Below, piece after piece: positions 16,945 to 26,233 of a stretch of DNA of 64,000 nucleotides. Where the stretch lies: the NCBI GenBank assembly GCA_942490985.1, contig CALNYW010000002.1, positions 310,001 through 374,000 on the forward strand. The letters run 5' to 3'. This DNA is from Thiosocius sp942490985 (GTDB lineage: Bacteria; Pseudomonadota; Gammaproteobacteria; Chromatiales; Chromatiaceae). Made by a program: the position numbers and the translations under genes. Numbering within the stretch: the stretch's first letter is position 1; each line of letters begins with the position of its first letter. The notes under the pieces were generated by a model that worked only from the letters and a program-made list of their open reading frames with translations, was not told the origin of the DNA and ran no database searches.

Positions 16945-17270
16945 TTGTCCGGACACACTTGCGCTGGCGTCGCACATCCCTGTGCAACGCCCCGCGGGCC
17001 GGGCTTCACCCGTCTAAATCCGATTCAAGCAGTATTGTCGTGCCGGAGCGGCGTCCAACCGCACCTGGCCTGCGCGGTCAGCCCCGATACCGGCGCACGA
17101 GTGGTTGGCTTCTCCGGGAGAGACCTTAATCAAGTTTGCAGGGCTGAGGCCGATAAATATGACCGAGAGAGTAACGACGCCAACATGGATGCGGCATTAG
17201 ACCGCGTTGCCCGAAGATCAGTATGCGTGTCGCGCCACTCGAAACCGGGTGACAACCGGGACCTTCCTAT
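16901..17270. other. Intergenic stretch upstream of the c-di-GMP gene
   Basis: 370 bases. It holds the upstream part of repeat copy A (to 16944) and presumably the promoter of the PAS-GGDEF-EAL gene. The short plus-strand ORF running from 16945 has no ribosome site and no convincing composition. No other structure was seen. Confidence 0.4.
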
Positions 17271-19034
17271 ATGCCCTCACCGCTAGAAGCCAATCGTCAA
17301 CTTGAGGAAGAGCTTGGGCACCTGCGACTCATGGTGGATGGCTCGCACGACTCTATTTCACTGATTGACCGGAATTACATCTATCGTGCAGTAAACCGGG
17401 CCTACTCCGTGGCCCGCGGAATCAGTCCAGAGGCGATGATTGGGCGATCCGTCAGTGATGTTTGGGGGGAAGAAGCTTTCGCATCAGTGATCAAGCTGCA
17501 TCTTGATCGTTGTTTCGCTGGCGAAACCGTTCAACATCGAGCCGGGTTCGATTTCCGCGATAACGAACATCGCTTTGTGGATGTCACCTATTATCCCTGC
17601 ATCAACGATCAGGCCGATGTCATGCATGCCGTCGTGGTTACCCATGACATCACGGAGTTGATTCAGAAGGAGCAAAAACTCGAAAAGCTGGCCTATTTCG
17701 ATATTCTCACCGCCTTGCCAAACCGTGTTCAGTTTATCGAGCGCTTGACCTTCGGTGTGGCAAACGCGAAAAGGACGAGCGAATCCTTGGCGGTCTTTTT
17801 CATCGATTTGGACAACTTCAAAACGATCAACGATCTGCACGGGCATGCCGCCGGAGACGAGCTGTTGCGGCAGGTTGCTGAGCGACTTCGCCGCAACTTT
17901 CGGGAGGTCGACACCATCGCGCACCCTGCCACCTGGTATCGTTCCGCTGAAGCCACCATTAACAGGCTGGGGGGCGACGAATTCACCTTGGTCTTCCCCG
18001 GTGTGAAACAGAGTCGTTCGTTAGCACTCTTGGCTGACCGGGTAACCGATCTTTTCGCGGAACCTTTCCTCGTTGGTACGATAGAACTGAATGTGACATG
18101 CAGCGTCGGTATTTCCGTGTTTCCGAATGATGGAGACGATGGAGAAACCCTGGTTAAGCATGCCGATCTTGCGATGTATCGCGCAAAAGCGTCCGGCAAG
18201 AACCGCCACGCTTTCTATGATCCGAAAATGTCGGAGCAATTGCAGGCTGCGACCTATCTGGAATCTCGGTTAAGAAAGGCTATCGAGACGGAAGCCTTCG
18301 ATGTGCACTACCAGCCGAAAGTGGATCCCGTCAGCAACAGAGTTGTCGGCTGCGAGGCACTCGCTCGTTGGCATGACCCGCAGCTCGGCGATGTGTCGCC
18401 CGGCCAATTTATCCCTATCGCTGAGGAGTTGGGCCTGATCCACGCGCTGGACTTGATCGTGATGAAAAAGGCCTGCCATGAGATACGAACGCTCCACTGT
18501 AACGGCTACAGGCTTCCTGTCTCTGTGAACTATTCGAGCCAGCAGTTCGAGCGGGACGATATCGTTTGCCGGACTGTCGAGATCCTAAACGAATGCGATT
18601 TCCCCAGTGAACTGTTGGAGATCGAGATTACGGAGTCGGTGCTGATTGGGGATTTTGAGCAGACGATTGCGAGACTACGCGAGCTGCGGAACCTCGATAT
18701 CAAGGTCGCTCTGGATGATTTCGGTACAGGGTATTCGTCGCTGACCTACCTGATTGACTTGCCGATTGATCTCCTGAAGCTCGATAGAACCTTCGTCGGA
18801 GGACTGGAGCAGCACAGTAAATCGGTGGTGCTCGAGAGCATCATACTAATGGCGGAAAAGCTTGGCCTAGGTATTGTCGCTGAAGGGGTTGAAACCAAGG
18901 ATCAACTGATTCAACTGATGGGCATCGGTCGGCCTTGTATTCAGGGTTACTACTATTCGAAGCCGTTGCCCTTTGAGTCGTTCGTTCGATACCTCTCTGC
19001 GTCTAATAACGCGTGCGTGCCGGCCGCGGTCTAG
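17271..19034 (+). CDS. PAS-GGDEF-EAL cyclic di-GMP turnover protein
   Basis: 587 residues, no membrane helices, so cytoplasmic. Domain order: PAS sensor (about residues 15-125, including NRAYSVARGISPEAMIGRS), GGDEF diguanylate cyclase (about 135-310, with intact RLGGDEFTLVFPG), EAL phosphodiesterase (about 325-575). The EAL signature (GCEALARW) and the distal catalytic elements ITES, DDFGTGYSSL, LKLDR and AEGVET are all present, so both activities are possible. A stretch of roughly 15 residues containing HPATWYRS is inserted just before RLGGDEF, which is atypical. The gene stands alone with no adjacent partner. Confidence 0.93.
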   Translation: MPSPLEANRQLEEELGHLRLMVDGSHDSISLIDRNYIYRAVNRAYSVARGISPEAMIGRSVSDVWGEEAFASVIKLHLDRCFAGETVQHRAGFDFRDNEHRFVDVTYYPCINDQADVMHAVVVTHDITELIQKEQKLEKLAYFDILTALPNRVQFIERLTFGVANAKRTSESLAVFFIDLDNFKTINDLHGHAAGDELLRQVAERLRRNFREVDTIAHPATWYRSAEATINRLGGDEFTLVFPGVKQSRSLALLADRVTDLFAEPFLVGTIELNVTCSVGISVFPNDGDDGETLVKHADLAMYRAKASGKNRHAFYDPKMSEQLQAATYLESRLRKAIETEAFDVHYQPKVDPVSNRVVGCEALARWHDPQLGDVSPGQFIPIAEELGLIHALDLIVMKKACHEIRTLHCNGYRLPVSVNYSSQQFERDDIVCRTVEILNECDFPSELLEIEITESVLIGDFEQTIARLRELRNLDIKVALDDFGTGYSSLTYLIDLPIDLLKLDRTFVGGLEQHSKSVVLESIILMAEKLGLGIVAEGVETKDQLIQLMGIGRPCIQGYYYSKPLPFESFVRYLSASNNACVPAAV

Positions 19035-19157
19035 TGGGCCATGCAGGCCAGAAGCAGGCCGCGACTCGCTGAAGCTGAGCAATCCAGGGCAATTCGTCTT
19101 ACATGCCTTTGTCGGCTTTGGATTGATGTCTGCTGGCAAATCAGTCCAAATGTTGCT

Positions 19158-19240
19158 TCGGCGAGCCCCCGCCCACCTTGGCCGGTAAGTAAACCACCGC
19201 GGCGGTAGCCGAGCCTTGCCAACCAAAAGAGGCTCGCCGA
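19158..19240 (+). promoter_or_regulatory. Mutually exclusive inverted repeats after the GGDEF-EAL gene
   Basis: TCGGCGAGCC at 19158-19167 is an exact inverted match to GGCTCGCCGA at 19231-19240. The same right arm can pair instead with CGAGCC at 19210-19215 in a tighter hairpin. The region lies between convergent genes, so it may simply be a large terminator-like structure, although no T-run follows. Confidence 0.3.
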
Positions 19241-19299
19241 CAAAGCGTCCGGCTACACACCCCTACTGATATGCCTTTAGGCTCTTTCCCAAAAAGGAC

Positions 19300-20553
19300 T
19301 CATTTCGGAGTCTGATTTGACTCATGCAGTGCCTTGGCCTGCTCAACTTCCGAATACATCTCCAGAGCGACTGGCGACGTTCTCACCATGGGTACAAATT
19401 CGGCTTGGTCTTCCACGGATGGGGCTGCTCTGCGGGTCATTCGGTAGACACCGAATAAGGCCAGCCCTATGGCAGTGATGGCGGACATTGCCGGTAGCCC
19501 CGCCGGACCGACGATCCCCATTGCAAGCCCGCCCAGGATCGGGCCGCATAGGGCGCCGAGGCCGAATACCAACAGCAGACCACGGGTTGCCTCGAGTATC
19601 TGTCCTGCCGCGAGGTGGTCATTGGTATGCGCCACACTGATGCTATACAGCGTAAACATCAGGCCGCCGTAAAAAAATCCAATCGTAACGAGACCCGGAT
19701 GACCTTGAACCGTGATGTAGCTGATCACGCTCGCGGCAACGGCTGTCGCGAAGGCCGTCAGGATCAGGATGCTGCGTCGATCGATACGGTCGGAAAGATG
19801 TCCGATTGGCCATTGCAACAAGACACCGCCCAAAACCGTCGAACTCATCAACAGGGCAATATCACCATCACCGAAGTCAAGGCGGTGGCCAAAAACCGGC
19901 GTCATTCCCCAAAATGCACCGTGGAGAATGCCTGAGCCCAACGCGCCAGCCATGCCGAGTGGAGATATTCGAGCCAGCTCCAACAGCTGCACAGGTACGA
20001 CCAACTCGATTCGGGGTTCGGTGACTCGCGTGATGGCTATCGGGACCACGCCAAGCGATATCAGGATTGCGGCCACGGCGAAAAGCGTGAGTTCTGAGGT
20101 ATCGCCCACGAGCAGAAGGAACTGGCCAGCGCCGAGCGCAACGAGTGTGCTCATCATGTACAAGGAGAAGATGCTGCCTCGACGGGGGCCGGCGCTCTGC
20201 TCGTTGAGCCAGCTCTCCACCACCATGTAGATCCCGACGATGCTGATGCCACTGAGGACCCGGAGGACGAACCATGTGACCGGTTCGACCAACAGGCCAA
20301 AACCAAGACTTGCCGCTGCAGCGACAGCGGCGAAGGCGGCGAAGCACCTCACGTGGCCGACGTTGCGGATCAACCGTGGGACGAACAGTGTCCCGATGAT
20401 ATAGCCGGCATAATAGCCGGCCATCACCAAGCCAATCTGCAAGTTGCCAAATTCAGCAGTTGCCGCCCGCACGCCAACAAGCGTGCCCAGTAAGCCGACG
20501 CCGCCCAATAAGATGCCGAAACCGCCCAGCAGGATGAAGATCGTCCGACTCAT
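19300..20553 (-). CDS. MFS transporter (YcaD-like)
   Basis: 417 residues with about 12 membrane helices. The pattern VLRVLSGISIVGIYMVVESW and the loop GHLSDRIDRRSILI are characteristic of the YcaD group of major facilitators. The substrate is unknown. The C-terminal 45 residues are hydrophilic and acidic and would be cytoplasmic. The gene is divergent from the CarS-like gene, with 324 bases between them. Confidence 0.85.
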   Translation of the reverse strand: MSRTIFILLGGFGILLGGVGLLGTLVGVRAATAEFGNLQIGLVMAGYYAGYIIGTLFVPRLIRNVGHVRCFAAFAAVAAAASLGFGLLVEPVTWFVLRVLSGISIVGIYMVVESWLNEQSAGPRRGSIFSLYMMSTLVALGAGQFLLLVGDTSELTLFAVAAILISLGVVPIAITRVTEPRIELVVPVQLLELARISPLGMAGALGSGILHGAFWGMTPVFGHRLDFGDGDIALLMSSTVLGGVLLQWPIGHLSDRIDRRSILILTAFATAVAASVISYITVQGHPGLVTIGFFYGGLMFTLYSISVAHTNDHLAAGQILEATRGLLLVFGLGALCGPILGGLAMGIVGPAGLPAMSAITAIGLALFGVYRMTRRAAPSVEDQAEFVPMVRTSPVALEMYSEVEQAKALHESNQTPK

Positions 20554-20877
20554 TGCTCGGGCTTTATAAATTGACCACCTATCTTAACGAGCGCGAGTGT
20601 ATCTGCAGACGCGAAATTTTCCTTGAAAAATCTTTACCAGCGATTGGCGCCCCAGGCCAACAGGAAATTGTTCGTTTTCGTCTGCCATGCACCGGCTTTT
20701 CCGCAGCCTTTACGGCGTGTGGCCGCCTATCGGACGTCAGGCTTCAGTTCGAGAACACTGGCGGCACGTTCAGAGAAAAAAGCGGGAAGTCATGTTTTGT
20801 CGTTTACCTGTTGTCCCTGTGCCGCAAATCAATCCAGGTAAACTCGGTTGGGTTCCGAAAGAATTCCATGTAAACCC
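20554..20877. other. Divergent intergenic region
   Basis: 324 bases between the YcaD-like MFS gene and the CarS-like gene. Small plus-strand ORFs cross it but lack ribosome sites. It contains the inverted repeat described at 20802-20843 and must hold both promoters, neither of which shows a clear sigma-70 match. Confidence 0.4.
20802..20843 (+). promoter_or_regulatory. 8-bp inverted repeat upstream of the CarS-like gene
   Basis: GTTTACCT at 20802-20809 and AGGTAAAC at 20836-20843 are exact inverted copies separated by 26 bases, 35 bases before the GTG start. They could be two half-sites for a dimeric regulator or a stem in the leader RNA. This is seen in the sequence; the role is inferred. 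Confidence 0.3.
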
Positions 20878-21351
20878 GTGATCGAGCTGACTTTGTTTGC
20901 TTTACTGCTGGTGGCCAATGGCAGCCCGGTGGTCCTGAGCCTGTTGACCGGGAAGACCCGAAAATGGCCAATTGACGGCGGTCTGTGCCTGCCTGATGGG
21001 CAGCGATTGTTTGGAACGTCGAAAACGCTGCCAGGTCTGGCCGTAGCGGTTTCCGCAACCACCCTCTGTTCACTGTTGATCGGCCCGAGCGCCTGGATCG
21101 GCTTTTTGGTGGGTGCCTTCGCCATGTTCGGCGATCTGCTTTCGAGTTTTATCAAGCGCCGCTTGGGGCTAGCGTCGGGGGCGGCAGCGGTCGGTCTTGA
21201 TCAAATCCCTGAATCGCTATTGCCTGTGCTGATCTGTAAGCCGCTGTTGGATCTTTCGTGGACGCAGGTGCTATTGCTGACGCTCGCATTTGTCGTTGCC
21301 AATCTCCTGATTTCGCAGGCTCGGAAAATGGCAAGATCCCGGCAGCCTTAG
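20878..21351 (+). CDS. CDP-archaeol synthase (CarS)-like membrane protein (DUF46)
   Basis: 157 residues from a GTG at 20878, with four to five membrane helices. The motifs WPIDGG near residue 30, FGTSKTLPG and then GDLLSSFIKRRLG are typical of the CarS/DUF46 family, which includes the archaeal CDP-archaeol synthase and is related to bacterial CdsA. Bacterial members occur in many gammaproteobacteria with unproven roles, presumably in nucleotide activation of a lipid. The GTG gives the expected short N-terminus; an upstream TTG at 20848 is an alternative. The last four bases overlap the convergent metallophosphoesterase gene. Confidence 0.8.
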   Translation: MIELTLFALLLVANGSPVVLSLLTGKTRKWPIDGGLCLPDGQRLFGTSKTLPGLAVAVSATTLCSLLIGPSAWIGFLVGAFAMFGDLLSSFIKRRLGLASGAAAVGLDQIPESLLPVLICKPLLDLSWTQVLLLTLAFVVANLLISQARKMARSRQP

Positions 21352-22352
21352 GCCGAGCGCAGCTGGTGCAGAGTGATTTCTGGCGGGCAGTTTAAGCGTA
21401 CCGGCACGATGCAGGTTCCAGCGCCGGCCGATGTGTAACCCTGCATGGCCTGGTACGTCCAGGCACCGGTGCCCATGGAACGTGGACACTTGGCGTCGAG
21501 CGTTAGCGGAATCCCGCCGGGCAGGCAGATCTGGCCGCCGTGGGTATGGCCACATAGCATCACGTCGAAGCCGGCGTGGGCCGCCTGACGATAGATCTCT
21601 GGGGTATGAGACAGCAGGATCGAAACTGCGTCTGCCGGCAGCAGGGAAGCGGTTTTTTCGACGTTGTCGACTCGGTAATAGTGCGCGTCGTCCACGCCCG
21701 CCAAACAGATAGCCTGGCCCCCGCGGCGCAACTCCACATGTTCGTTCAACAGCATCCGGACGCCGAGCGCCTCGATACCGGGGAGCATGCGAATGCTGTC
21801 ATGGTTACCGAATACGCCGTAGATCGGCACCGGGATCTGGTGACATATCCTAGCCAGTTCGTCTACGGCCGCGTCGAACGGGCCAAAGGTTCTTGCGCGG
21901 TAGTCTCCCGTCAGCACGCAGATATCGAACTCAAGGTCAGCCACGGTGCGTGCTACGGCAGCCGTTGCCGGTGGGTGCATGTCAGTATGGAGATCGCTCA
22001 TGTGCAGGATTCGGAAACCGTTGAACGACGGAGGCAAGCCACGGATGGCGATCTCGTTGTTGCGGACCTGGATATTCAGGGTGTTACGCCGGCCTCGCCA
22101 GTAGAGGCCCGACGCACGAAGCGCGAAGCCGATAAAGGCATGGACGGAATACCAGTTCTCGGGATGGAAAAAGTTTATTCCACGCCCGAACACCTGAGGA
22201 TCGTGTTCCGACTCAATCCCAAGCCGCTGACGCGCGTGCACCGGTCCCAGTCGTCGCTCGAGTATGTCGAGAATTTCCTGCTCCGCCGTAGGCCCTGCGG
22301 CCACCCCTGGAGCAAGATCGGACGGCTCTGGTTTTGAATTGATCCGGGCCAA
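21348..22352 (-). CDS. Metallophosphoesterase (YaeI/LpxH-like calcineurin fold)
   Basis: 334 residues. The five metal-binding blocks of calcineurin-like phosphoesterases are present in order: MSDLHTDMH, LTGDYRAR, GNHDS, LLSHTPE and CGHTHGGQ. The final GHTHGGQ form and the LPGGIPLT that follows are typical of the YaeI/YkuE subgroup, which dephosphorylates lipids or cell-wall precursors. The first 90 residues are a poorly conserved extension without a clear signal peptide. The gene is tail-to-tail with the CarS-like gene, sharing 4 bases, and both could concern lipid metabolism. Confidence 0.88.
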   Translation of the reverse strand: MARINSKPEPSDLAPGVAAGPTAEQEILDILERRLGPVHARQRLGIESEHDPQVFGRGINFFHPENWYSVHAFIGFALRASGLYWRGRRNTLNIQVRNNEIAIRGLPPSFNGFRILHMSDLHTDMHPPATAAVARTVADLEFDICVLTGDYRARTFGPFDAAVDELARICHQIPVPIYGVFGNHDSIRMLPGIEALGVRMLLNEHVELRRGGQAICLAGVDDAHYYRVDNVEKTASLLPADAVSILLSHTPEIYRQAAHAGFDVMLCGHTHGGQICLPGGIPLTLDAKCPRSMGTGAWTYQAMQGYTSAGAGTCIVPVRLNCPPEITLHQLRSA

Positions 22353-22573
22353 ATGTGCGTTCTTCTCTATGATGCAACCAGCATCGTAATTCTAGCCTGC
22401 CCGCTGTTTTCTTTTCGCAGGCGACTCCCTGAGCCACCGTATTAGGAAATGGTTCGGCTCGAAGCGGTTGCTCTGAGATGCCTGTCGAGTTGGCTGGAGG
22501 CGCACCAGTGGTGACGGCAATGCGTCAAGGCGCAGACCAATTTGAACCTAAACGGCAGTGATCTCGAGCATGC

Positions 22574-23419
22574 CTATGGGACAGTGGGTCGCGGAAACCG
22601 GATCGCGGTAACGTCTGCCTTGAAAAAGGGGAAATAGTCAGGCGTCCCGATCAGATTGCCGCCTTCGACCCGCGTTGGCAAACGGTAACCATTGAACCCC
22701 CTGAACGCTGCCAGGTAGCCCCCAAAGGGCTGTTCACGGTAGACCCGTTCAGAGTTCGCATTGCTCCAGCGCTGGAGCACAATCATGGTTGGCGCGCCTG
22801 ACTCATCGACGGTGATGTCGAGCGCCTGTTGAAGATGACCGAGTGAGACCACGACCCGGGCGCTGTTTGCATCAATCGATTCCCAACGGACATGCTCACC
22901 CGGCAACAGGCTCGCGGGCGCCCAGAACGCCGCTTCGGCAACAACGCGTCCAAAGGCTGAACGATGATGATCGGCACCGCTCGTTCTGACCATCGGGATC
23001 AGGCCCAACAGCCAGAACCGGGTCCAGGACTTGTCCGGCAAGGCGCCGTCCGACCCGCTGATTGGCCCTGTTTTGACCTTCCAGACAAGTCCGTGGGGCG
23101 GTGCGAGCAGCTGGTTTGCCGTCATATCGCGATAACCAGGTGCATCTTTCGACCCGAGACCGATTTCACCGGTCATGTCGATTTCTACGGCGGTGTGTAG
23201 CGGTGTCCCTTGGGCGATCGTAAAGTTGAAGTATCGTTGGGCCGGTTCGGGCAAACCCGCTGTCATTGAGCTATCGAAGGTCCTGGTCTCGCCAACCTGA
23301 CCTGCGATCAGCTTTCTCCAGGCGGTTTGATCGGCGCGGTGGTCTAGCGCCCGCCAGCCGACGAGGCAAAATATGACGACAAGCAGACTGCCAGGCAGGT
23401 AATAGATGAGCCAGGTCAT
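22574..23419 (-). CDS. DUF6544/DUF6920-like protein
   Basis: 281 residues. One N-terminal membrane helix (LPGSLLVVIFCLVGWRAL) is followed by a soluble region. The segment GLPEPAQRYFNFTIAQGTP followed by a beta-rich domain with W/F-rich strands (LVWKVKTGPISGSDG, then WTRFWLLGLIPM) recalls the DUF6544/DUF6920 group of uncharacterised proteins. No enzymatic motif is visible. The gene has its own flanking spacers (about 220 bases on the start-distal side and 163 bases before the divergent CPBP gene). Confidence 0.6.
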   Translation of the reverse strand: MTWLIYYLPGSLLVVIFCLVGWRALDHRADQTAWRKLIAGQVGETRTFDSSMTAGLPEPAQRYFNFTIAQGTPLHTAVEIDMTGEIGLGSKDAPGYRDMTANQLLAPPHGLVWKVKTGPISGSDGALPDKSWTRFWLLGLIPMVRTSGADHHRSAFGRVVAEAAFWAPASLLPGEHVRWESIDANSARVVVSLGHLQQALDITVDESGAPTMIVLQRWSNANSERVYREQPFGGYLAAFRGFNGYRLPTRVEGGNLIGTPDYFPFFKADVTAIRFPRPTVP

Positions 23420-23582
23420 AGTGACGTCGGAAATTTTTCTGAGCTACCACGCAAATGGGTTGCTTCCTGAGTGCGGGTCTCTACCGACCGTTATCGAGAA
23501 CATCTTAGAGCCTGGAGATTTTCCGGGTAGGCGCCCAAGGTACTGAGCATAGCCGTCGGTAGAGGTGTCCGGAAGTGATTGA

Positions 23583-24428
23583 ATGTTGACGCAAGACAAA
23601 TGCCTGGGGTCGGACGCCGTCGCGTCGAAAAGTCTGTTTTCCTTCCTCTTGGTCACATTTGGATTGGCCTGGTCGCTGTTCGCACTCTTCATCTTCGCAA
23701 CCGAATGGGTCGTCGCCACTTTCGGGGAGCTGAGTGGTCGCCATCCACTGTTCATCCTGGCGGTCTATGCGCCGGCGATTGCGGCGCTGTTGCTGATTGG
23801 CGTCTCGGCTGGCATGCACGGCATCGCGCGGTTCTTGTCGCGGCTCTTGCTGTGGCGAGCGTTATCCTGGTGGTATGTGTTTCTGTTGCTCGGTTTTCCT
23901 GCCATTTCCTTCGCGGGAGCGGCGCTGAAGGGAAATGCAATGACGGCGCCGATGTTCGTGGATTCGGTCGCCGAGCTTCTTCCCGTAATCGGTTTCATGG
24001 CCATCCTCGGTCCTGTGGAGGAGATCGGCTGGCGCGGATTTGCGCTGCCCATTTTGCAGCGTTGGCTCGTACCGTTTTGGGCCGGCCTGGTCCTCGGTGC
24101 GATCTGGGCTGTCTGGCATCTCCCGGCCTTCGTCCTTAGCGGCACGCCGCAGGCGGCATGGGCCTTCATGCCATTTTTTGCCGGCTCGGTAGCTTGCAGT
24201 GTCATCCTGACAACGTTTTTCAATAATGCGCGTGGCAGCATTCTGGTCGCCATGCTGTTTCACTTTCAGATGAATAATCCGCTGTGGCCGGACGCACAGC
24301 CCTACGACATGTACCTATACGCCGCTGTGGCGGTGATTATCGTGTGGCTGAATCGGCGATCCATGTTTGCTAAGGCGGACGCGGTCACCGAGGTTATTCC
24401 GACCACTACCGGAGCCGGACGGGGGTGA
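23583..24428 (+). CDS. CPBP family intramembrane metalloprotease
   Basis: 281 residues with about eight hydrophobic helices. The three signature blocks of the CAAX-protease/bacteriocin-processing family are present: the Glu pair in GPVEEIGWRG, His in AVWHLPAFVL, and His followed by Asn in LFHFQMNN. The ATG has GGAAG at a good spacing. The substrate is unknown; bacterial members act in membrane protein processing or bacteriocin self-immunity. No peptide precursor gene is adjacent. Confidence 0.85.
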   Translation: MLTQDKCLGSDAVASKSLFSFLLVTFGLAWSLFALFIFATEWVVATFGELSGRHPLFILAVYAPAIAALLLIGVSAGMHGIARFLSRLLLWRALSWWYVFLLLGFPAISFAGAALKGNAMTAPMFVDSVAELLPVIGFMAILGPVEEIGWRGFALPILQRWLVPFWAGLVLGAIWAVWHLPAFVLSGTPQAAWAFMPFFAGSVACSVILTTFFNNARGSILVAMLFHFQMNNPLWPDAQPYDMYLYAAVAVIIVWLNRRSMFAKADAVTEVIPTTTGAGRG

Positions 24429-24539
24429 CGGGGTAATGCGGGTAATCATTCTCCAGTCCCGCGTGTTTGCGCTGGGGTCTGGTTGTGCCGCCCAGCACCA
24501 CGAAACGGATTCGAATCCTGAGTGACGGCATCGGCCGAT

Positions 24540-25313
24540 TTAGATCCGGGTTCCCAGGATGACATTGCGCTGCCGGAGGTCGTCGAGCAATGCCCGTCCA
24601 CCATGGACCACGGTATTGGGATCTGGATGTTGCAGTTTGGCGGCTATCGCCTTGACACAATCGAGACCCGAGAACTCAGGGTTGTCTTGCAACAGCAGCA
24701 GCAACTGTTGCGTGACTCCGTTGATCTGCAGGAAGTGCACCCGATCGAGGCGGTCGCGGTAGACCACGAGGTGCGTTGCCTCATCGGGCGCCGTATCGGG
24801 CAGAAAATCCGGGCCAATCCGATGCACCGGCCAGGCGTAGGTCAGATTCCAGGCGGTCGGGGCGATCACCGGTCGGCCTTCCATCAGGTCGCCGTTGGGA
24901 TCGACAGATGACAGCGACTCGTCCACCGGGCTGATGGAGACGGCGAGCTCGACGTATTCGTAGTGCGCGAGCTCCAACATGAAGGGCCAGTCATCCGCGC
25001 GTGCCTCGCGCTCGTGTTGCAGGTAGGCGAGGAACTCCTGGCCGACCTCGGTAAAGAAGGGCGTTGCGCTACGATGGCGACGCATGAAGTCGCGGACCAG
25101 CGCATGCCAGTCGGGATCGTCGGTGATCTGGCGCAGCACCGGGAAGTTTCCGCCCAGCTGATCGTTGATGTTGTTGAAGAACAGCTCGGTATAGATCGCC
25201 ATCCGTCGTGCCGAAATGCCAGCCGGCAATGGGTTGGCGTCCGGGTCGCGGATGTGCGCGGTGAACGCGAGTTGCTGGCGTTGCAAAGCGCTCCTGTCGT
25301 GCTCAGGCGACAT
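24540..25313 (-). CDS. hvfC: HvfC/BufC-type partner protein (DUF2063)
   Basis: 257 residues from the ATG at 25313, which has GGGAG six bases upstream; in-frame starts further up would overlap hvfB more deeply without a ribosome site. The N-terminal part (QQLAFTAHIRDP, then RRMAIYTELFFNNINDQL) matches the DUF2063 putative DNA-binding domain, and the rest is the alpha/beta region typical of HvfC. In MNIO systems this protein binds the leader of the precursor and presents it to the DUF692 enzyme encoded just upstream. The gene overlaps hvfB by 11 bases and ends the cluster. Confidence 0.87.
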   Translation of the reverse strand: MSPEHDRSALQRQQLAFTAHIRDPDANPLPAGISARRMAIYTELFFNNINDQLGGNFPVLRQITDDPDWHALVRDFMRRHRSATPFFTEVGQEFLAYLQHEREARADDWPFMLELAHYEYVELAVSISPVDESLSSVDPNGDLMEGRPVIAPTAWNLTYAWPVHRIGPDFLPDTAPDEATHLVVYRDRLDRVHFLQINGVTQQLLLLLQDNPEFSGLDCVKAIAAKLQHPDPNTVVHGGRALLDDLRQRNVILGTRI

Positions 25314-26172
25314 CGGCATCTCCCGGTTTCCGGTAAGCCTGCTGGCGCTGAACGATACCGTCAACTTCACCGAGCAAGTCGCCCAGTGGTGGGATATTAA
25401 AGTCGCGTTCCAACAACGTCGGGAAGACGCCGTAACGACGGTAAGCGGCGTCTAGCAGGTCCCAGACTTCGGGGAGAATGTCTTCGCCATGCGTGTCGAT
25501 GCGTAGATTGTCGGGCTCGCGGTAGTGGCCGGCTATGTGTGCGTACAGGATTCGGTCTGCCGGAATACCTTGCAGGTAATGCATCGCATCGAAGTCGTGG
25601 TTGATGCTGTTGACGAAGATATTGTTGATGTCGAGATGCAGGCCGCAGTCGGCCTCGCTGACTACCGCATTGAGAAACTCCAACTCGCTCAGCGTCCCTT
25701 CGGGAACCGCGTAAGTCGACACGTTTTCCATACCGATTCGCCGCTCAAGGATGTCCTGAACGTGCCGTATACGGCCGGCAACATGCTCGACCGCCTCGTC
25801 GGTAAACGGGATCGGCATAAGGTCATAGAGTTGCCCGCTATCGCCGGAGTACGAGAGGTGTTCGGTGTAGGCGCGTACCTTGTTGCGATCGAGAAAGCCT
25901 TTGAGCTCGATCAGGAACGCGTCGTCGAGCGGCGCGGGACCGCCGATCGAGAGGGTCAGGCCATGACAGACCAGCGGGTAGCGTTCGGTCAGTTCGTCGA
26001 GACGTTTGCCGCGTGCGCCACCGACACGCATCCAGTTTTCGGGCGCTAATTCAAGGAAGCCAATCTGCGCCGGTTTCAAGCGGCACAATTCGTCCATCAA
26101 CTCGAGGCGCATCCCCAGGCCCGCGCCGGATACCGGGTAAGTGCGAGAGACGGTAATTGGTTTCATCGACAT
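25303..26172 (-). CDS. hvfB: MNIO-family enzyme HvfB/BufB (DUF692)
   Basis: 289 residues from the ATG at 26172 (GGAG upstream). This is a TIM-barrel multinuclear non-haem iron oxidative enzyme. Conserved metal-ligand blocks are visible: ELAPENW, CHGLTLSIGG, TEHLSYSG, LHLDINNIFVNSINH and YAHIAGHY, then DTHGEDI. Enzymes of this group modify cysteine residues in ribosomal peptides; HvfB/BufB act on Cys-rich bufferins that bind copper. The substrate gene lies directly upstream and the partner gene overlaps downstream. The order precursor, DUF692, DUF2063 is the standard hvfABC/buf arrangement. No DoxX-type hvfD was found. Confidence 0.92.
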   Translation of the reverse strand: MSMKPITVSRTYPVSGAGLGMRLELMDELCRLKPAQIGFLELAPENWMRVGGARGKRLDELTERYPLVCHGLTLSIGGPAPLDDAFLIELKGFLDRNKVRAYTEHLSYSGDSGQLYDLMPIPFTDEAVEHVAGRIRHVQDILERRIGMENVSTYAVPEGTLSELEFLNAVVSEADCGLHLDINNIFVNSINHDFDAMHYLQGIPADRILYAHIAGHYREPDNLRIDTHGEDILPEVWDLLDAAYRRYGVFPTLLERDFNIPPLGDLLGEVDGIVQRQQAYRKPGDADVA

Positions 26173-26233
26173 GTAACTCCGGGTTGGCGACAGCCCCGGC
26201 AAACCGGGGCGTCTTCAGCAACCGCTCTTGGTG

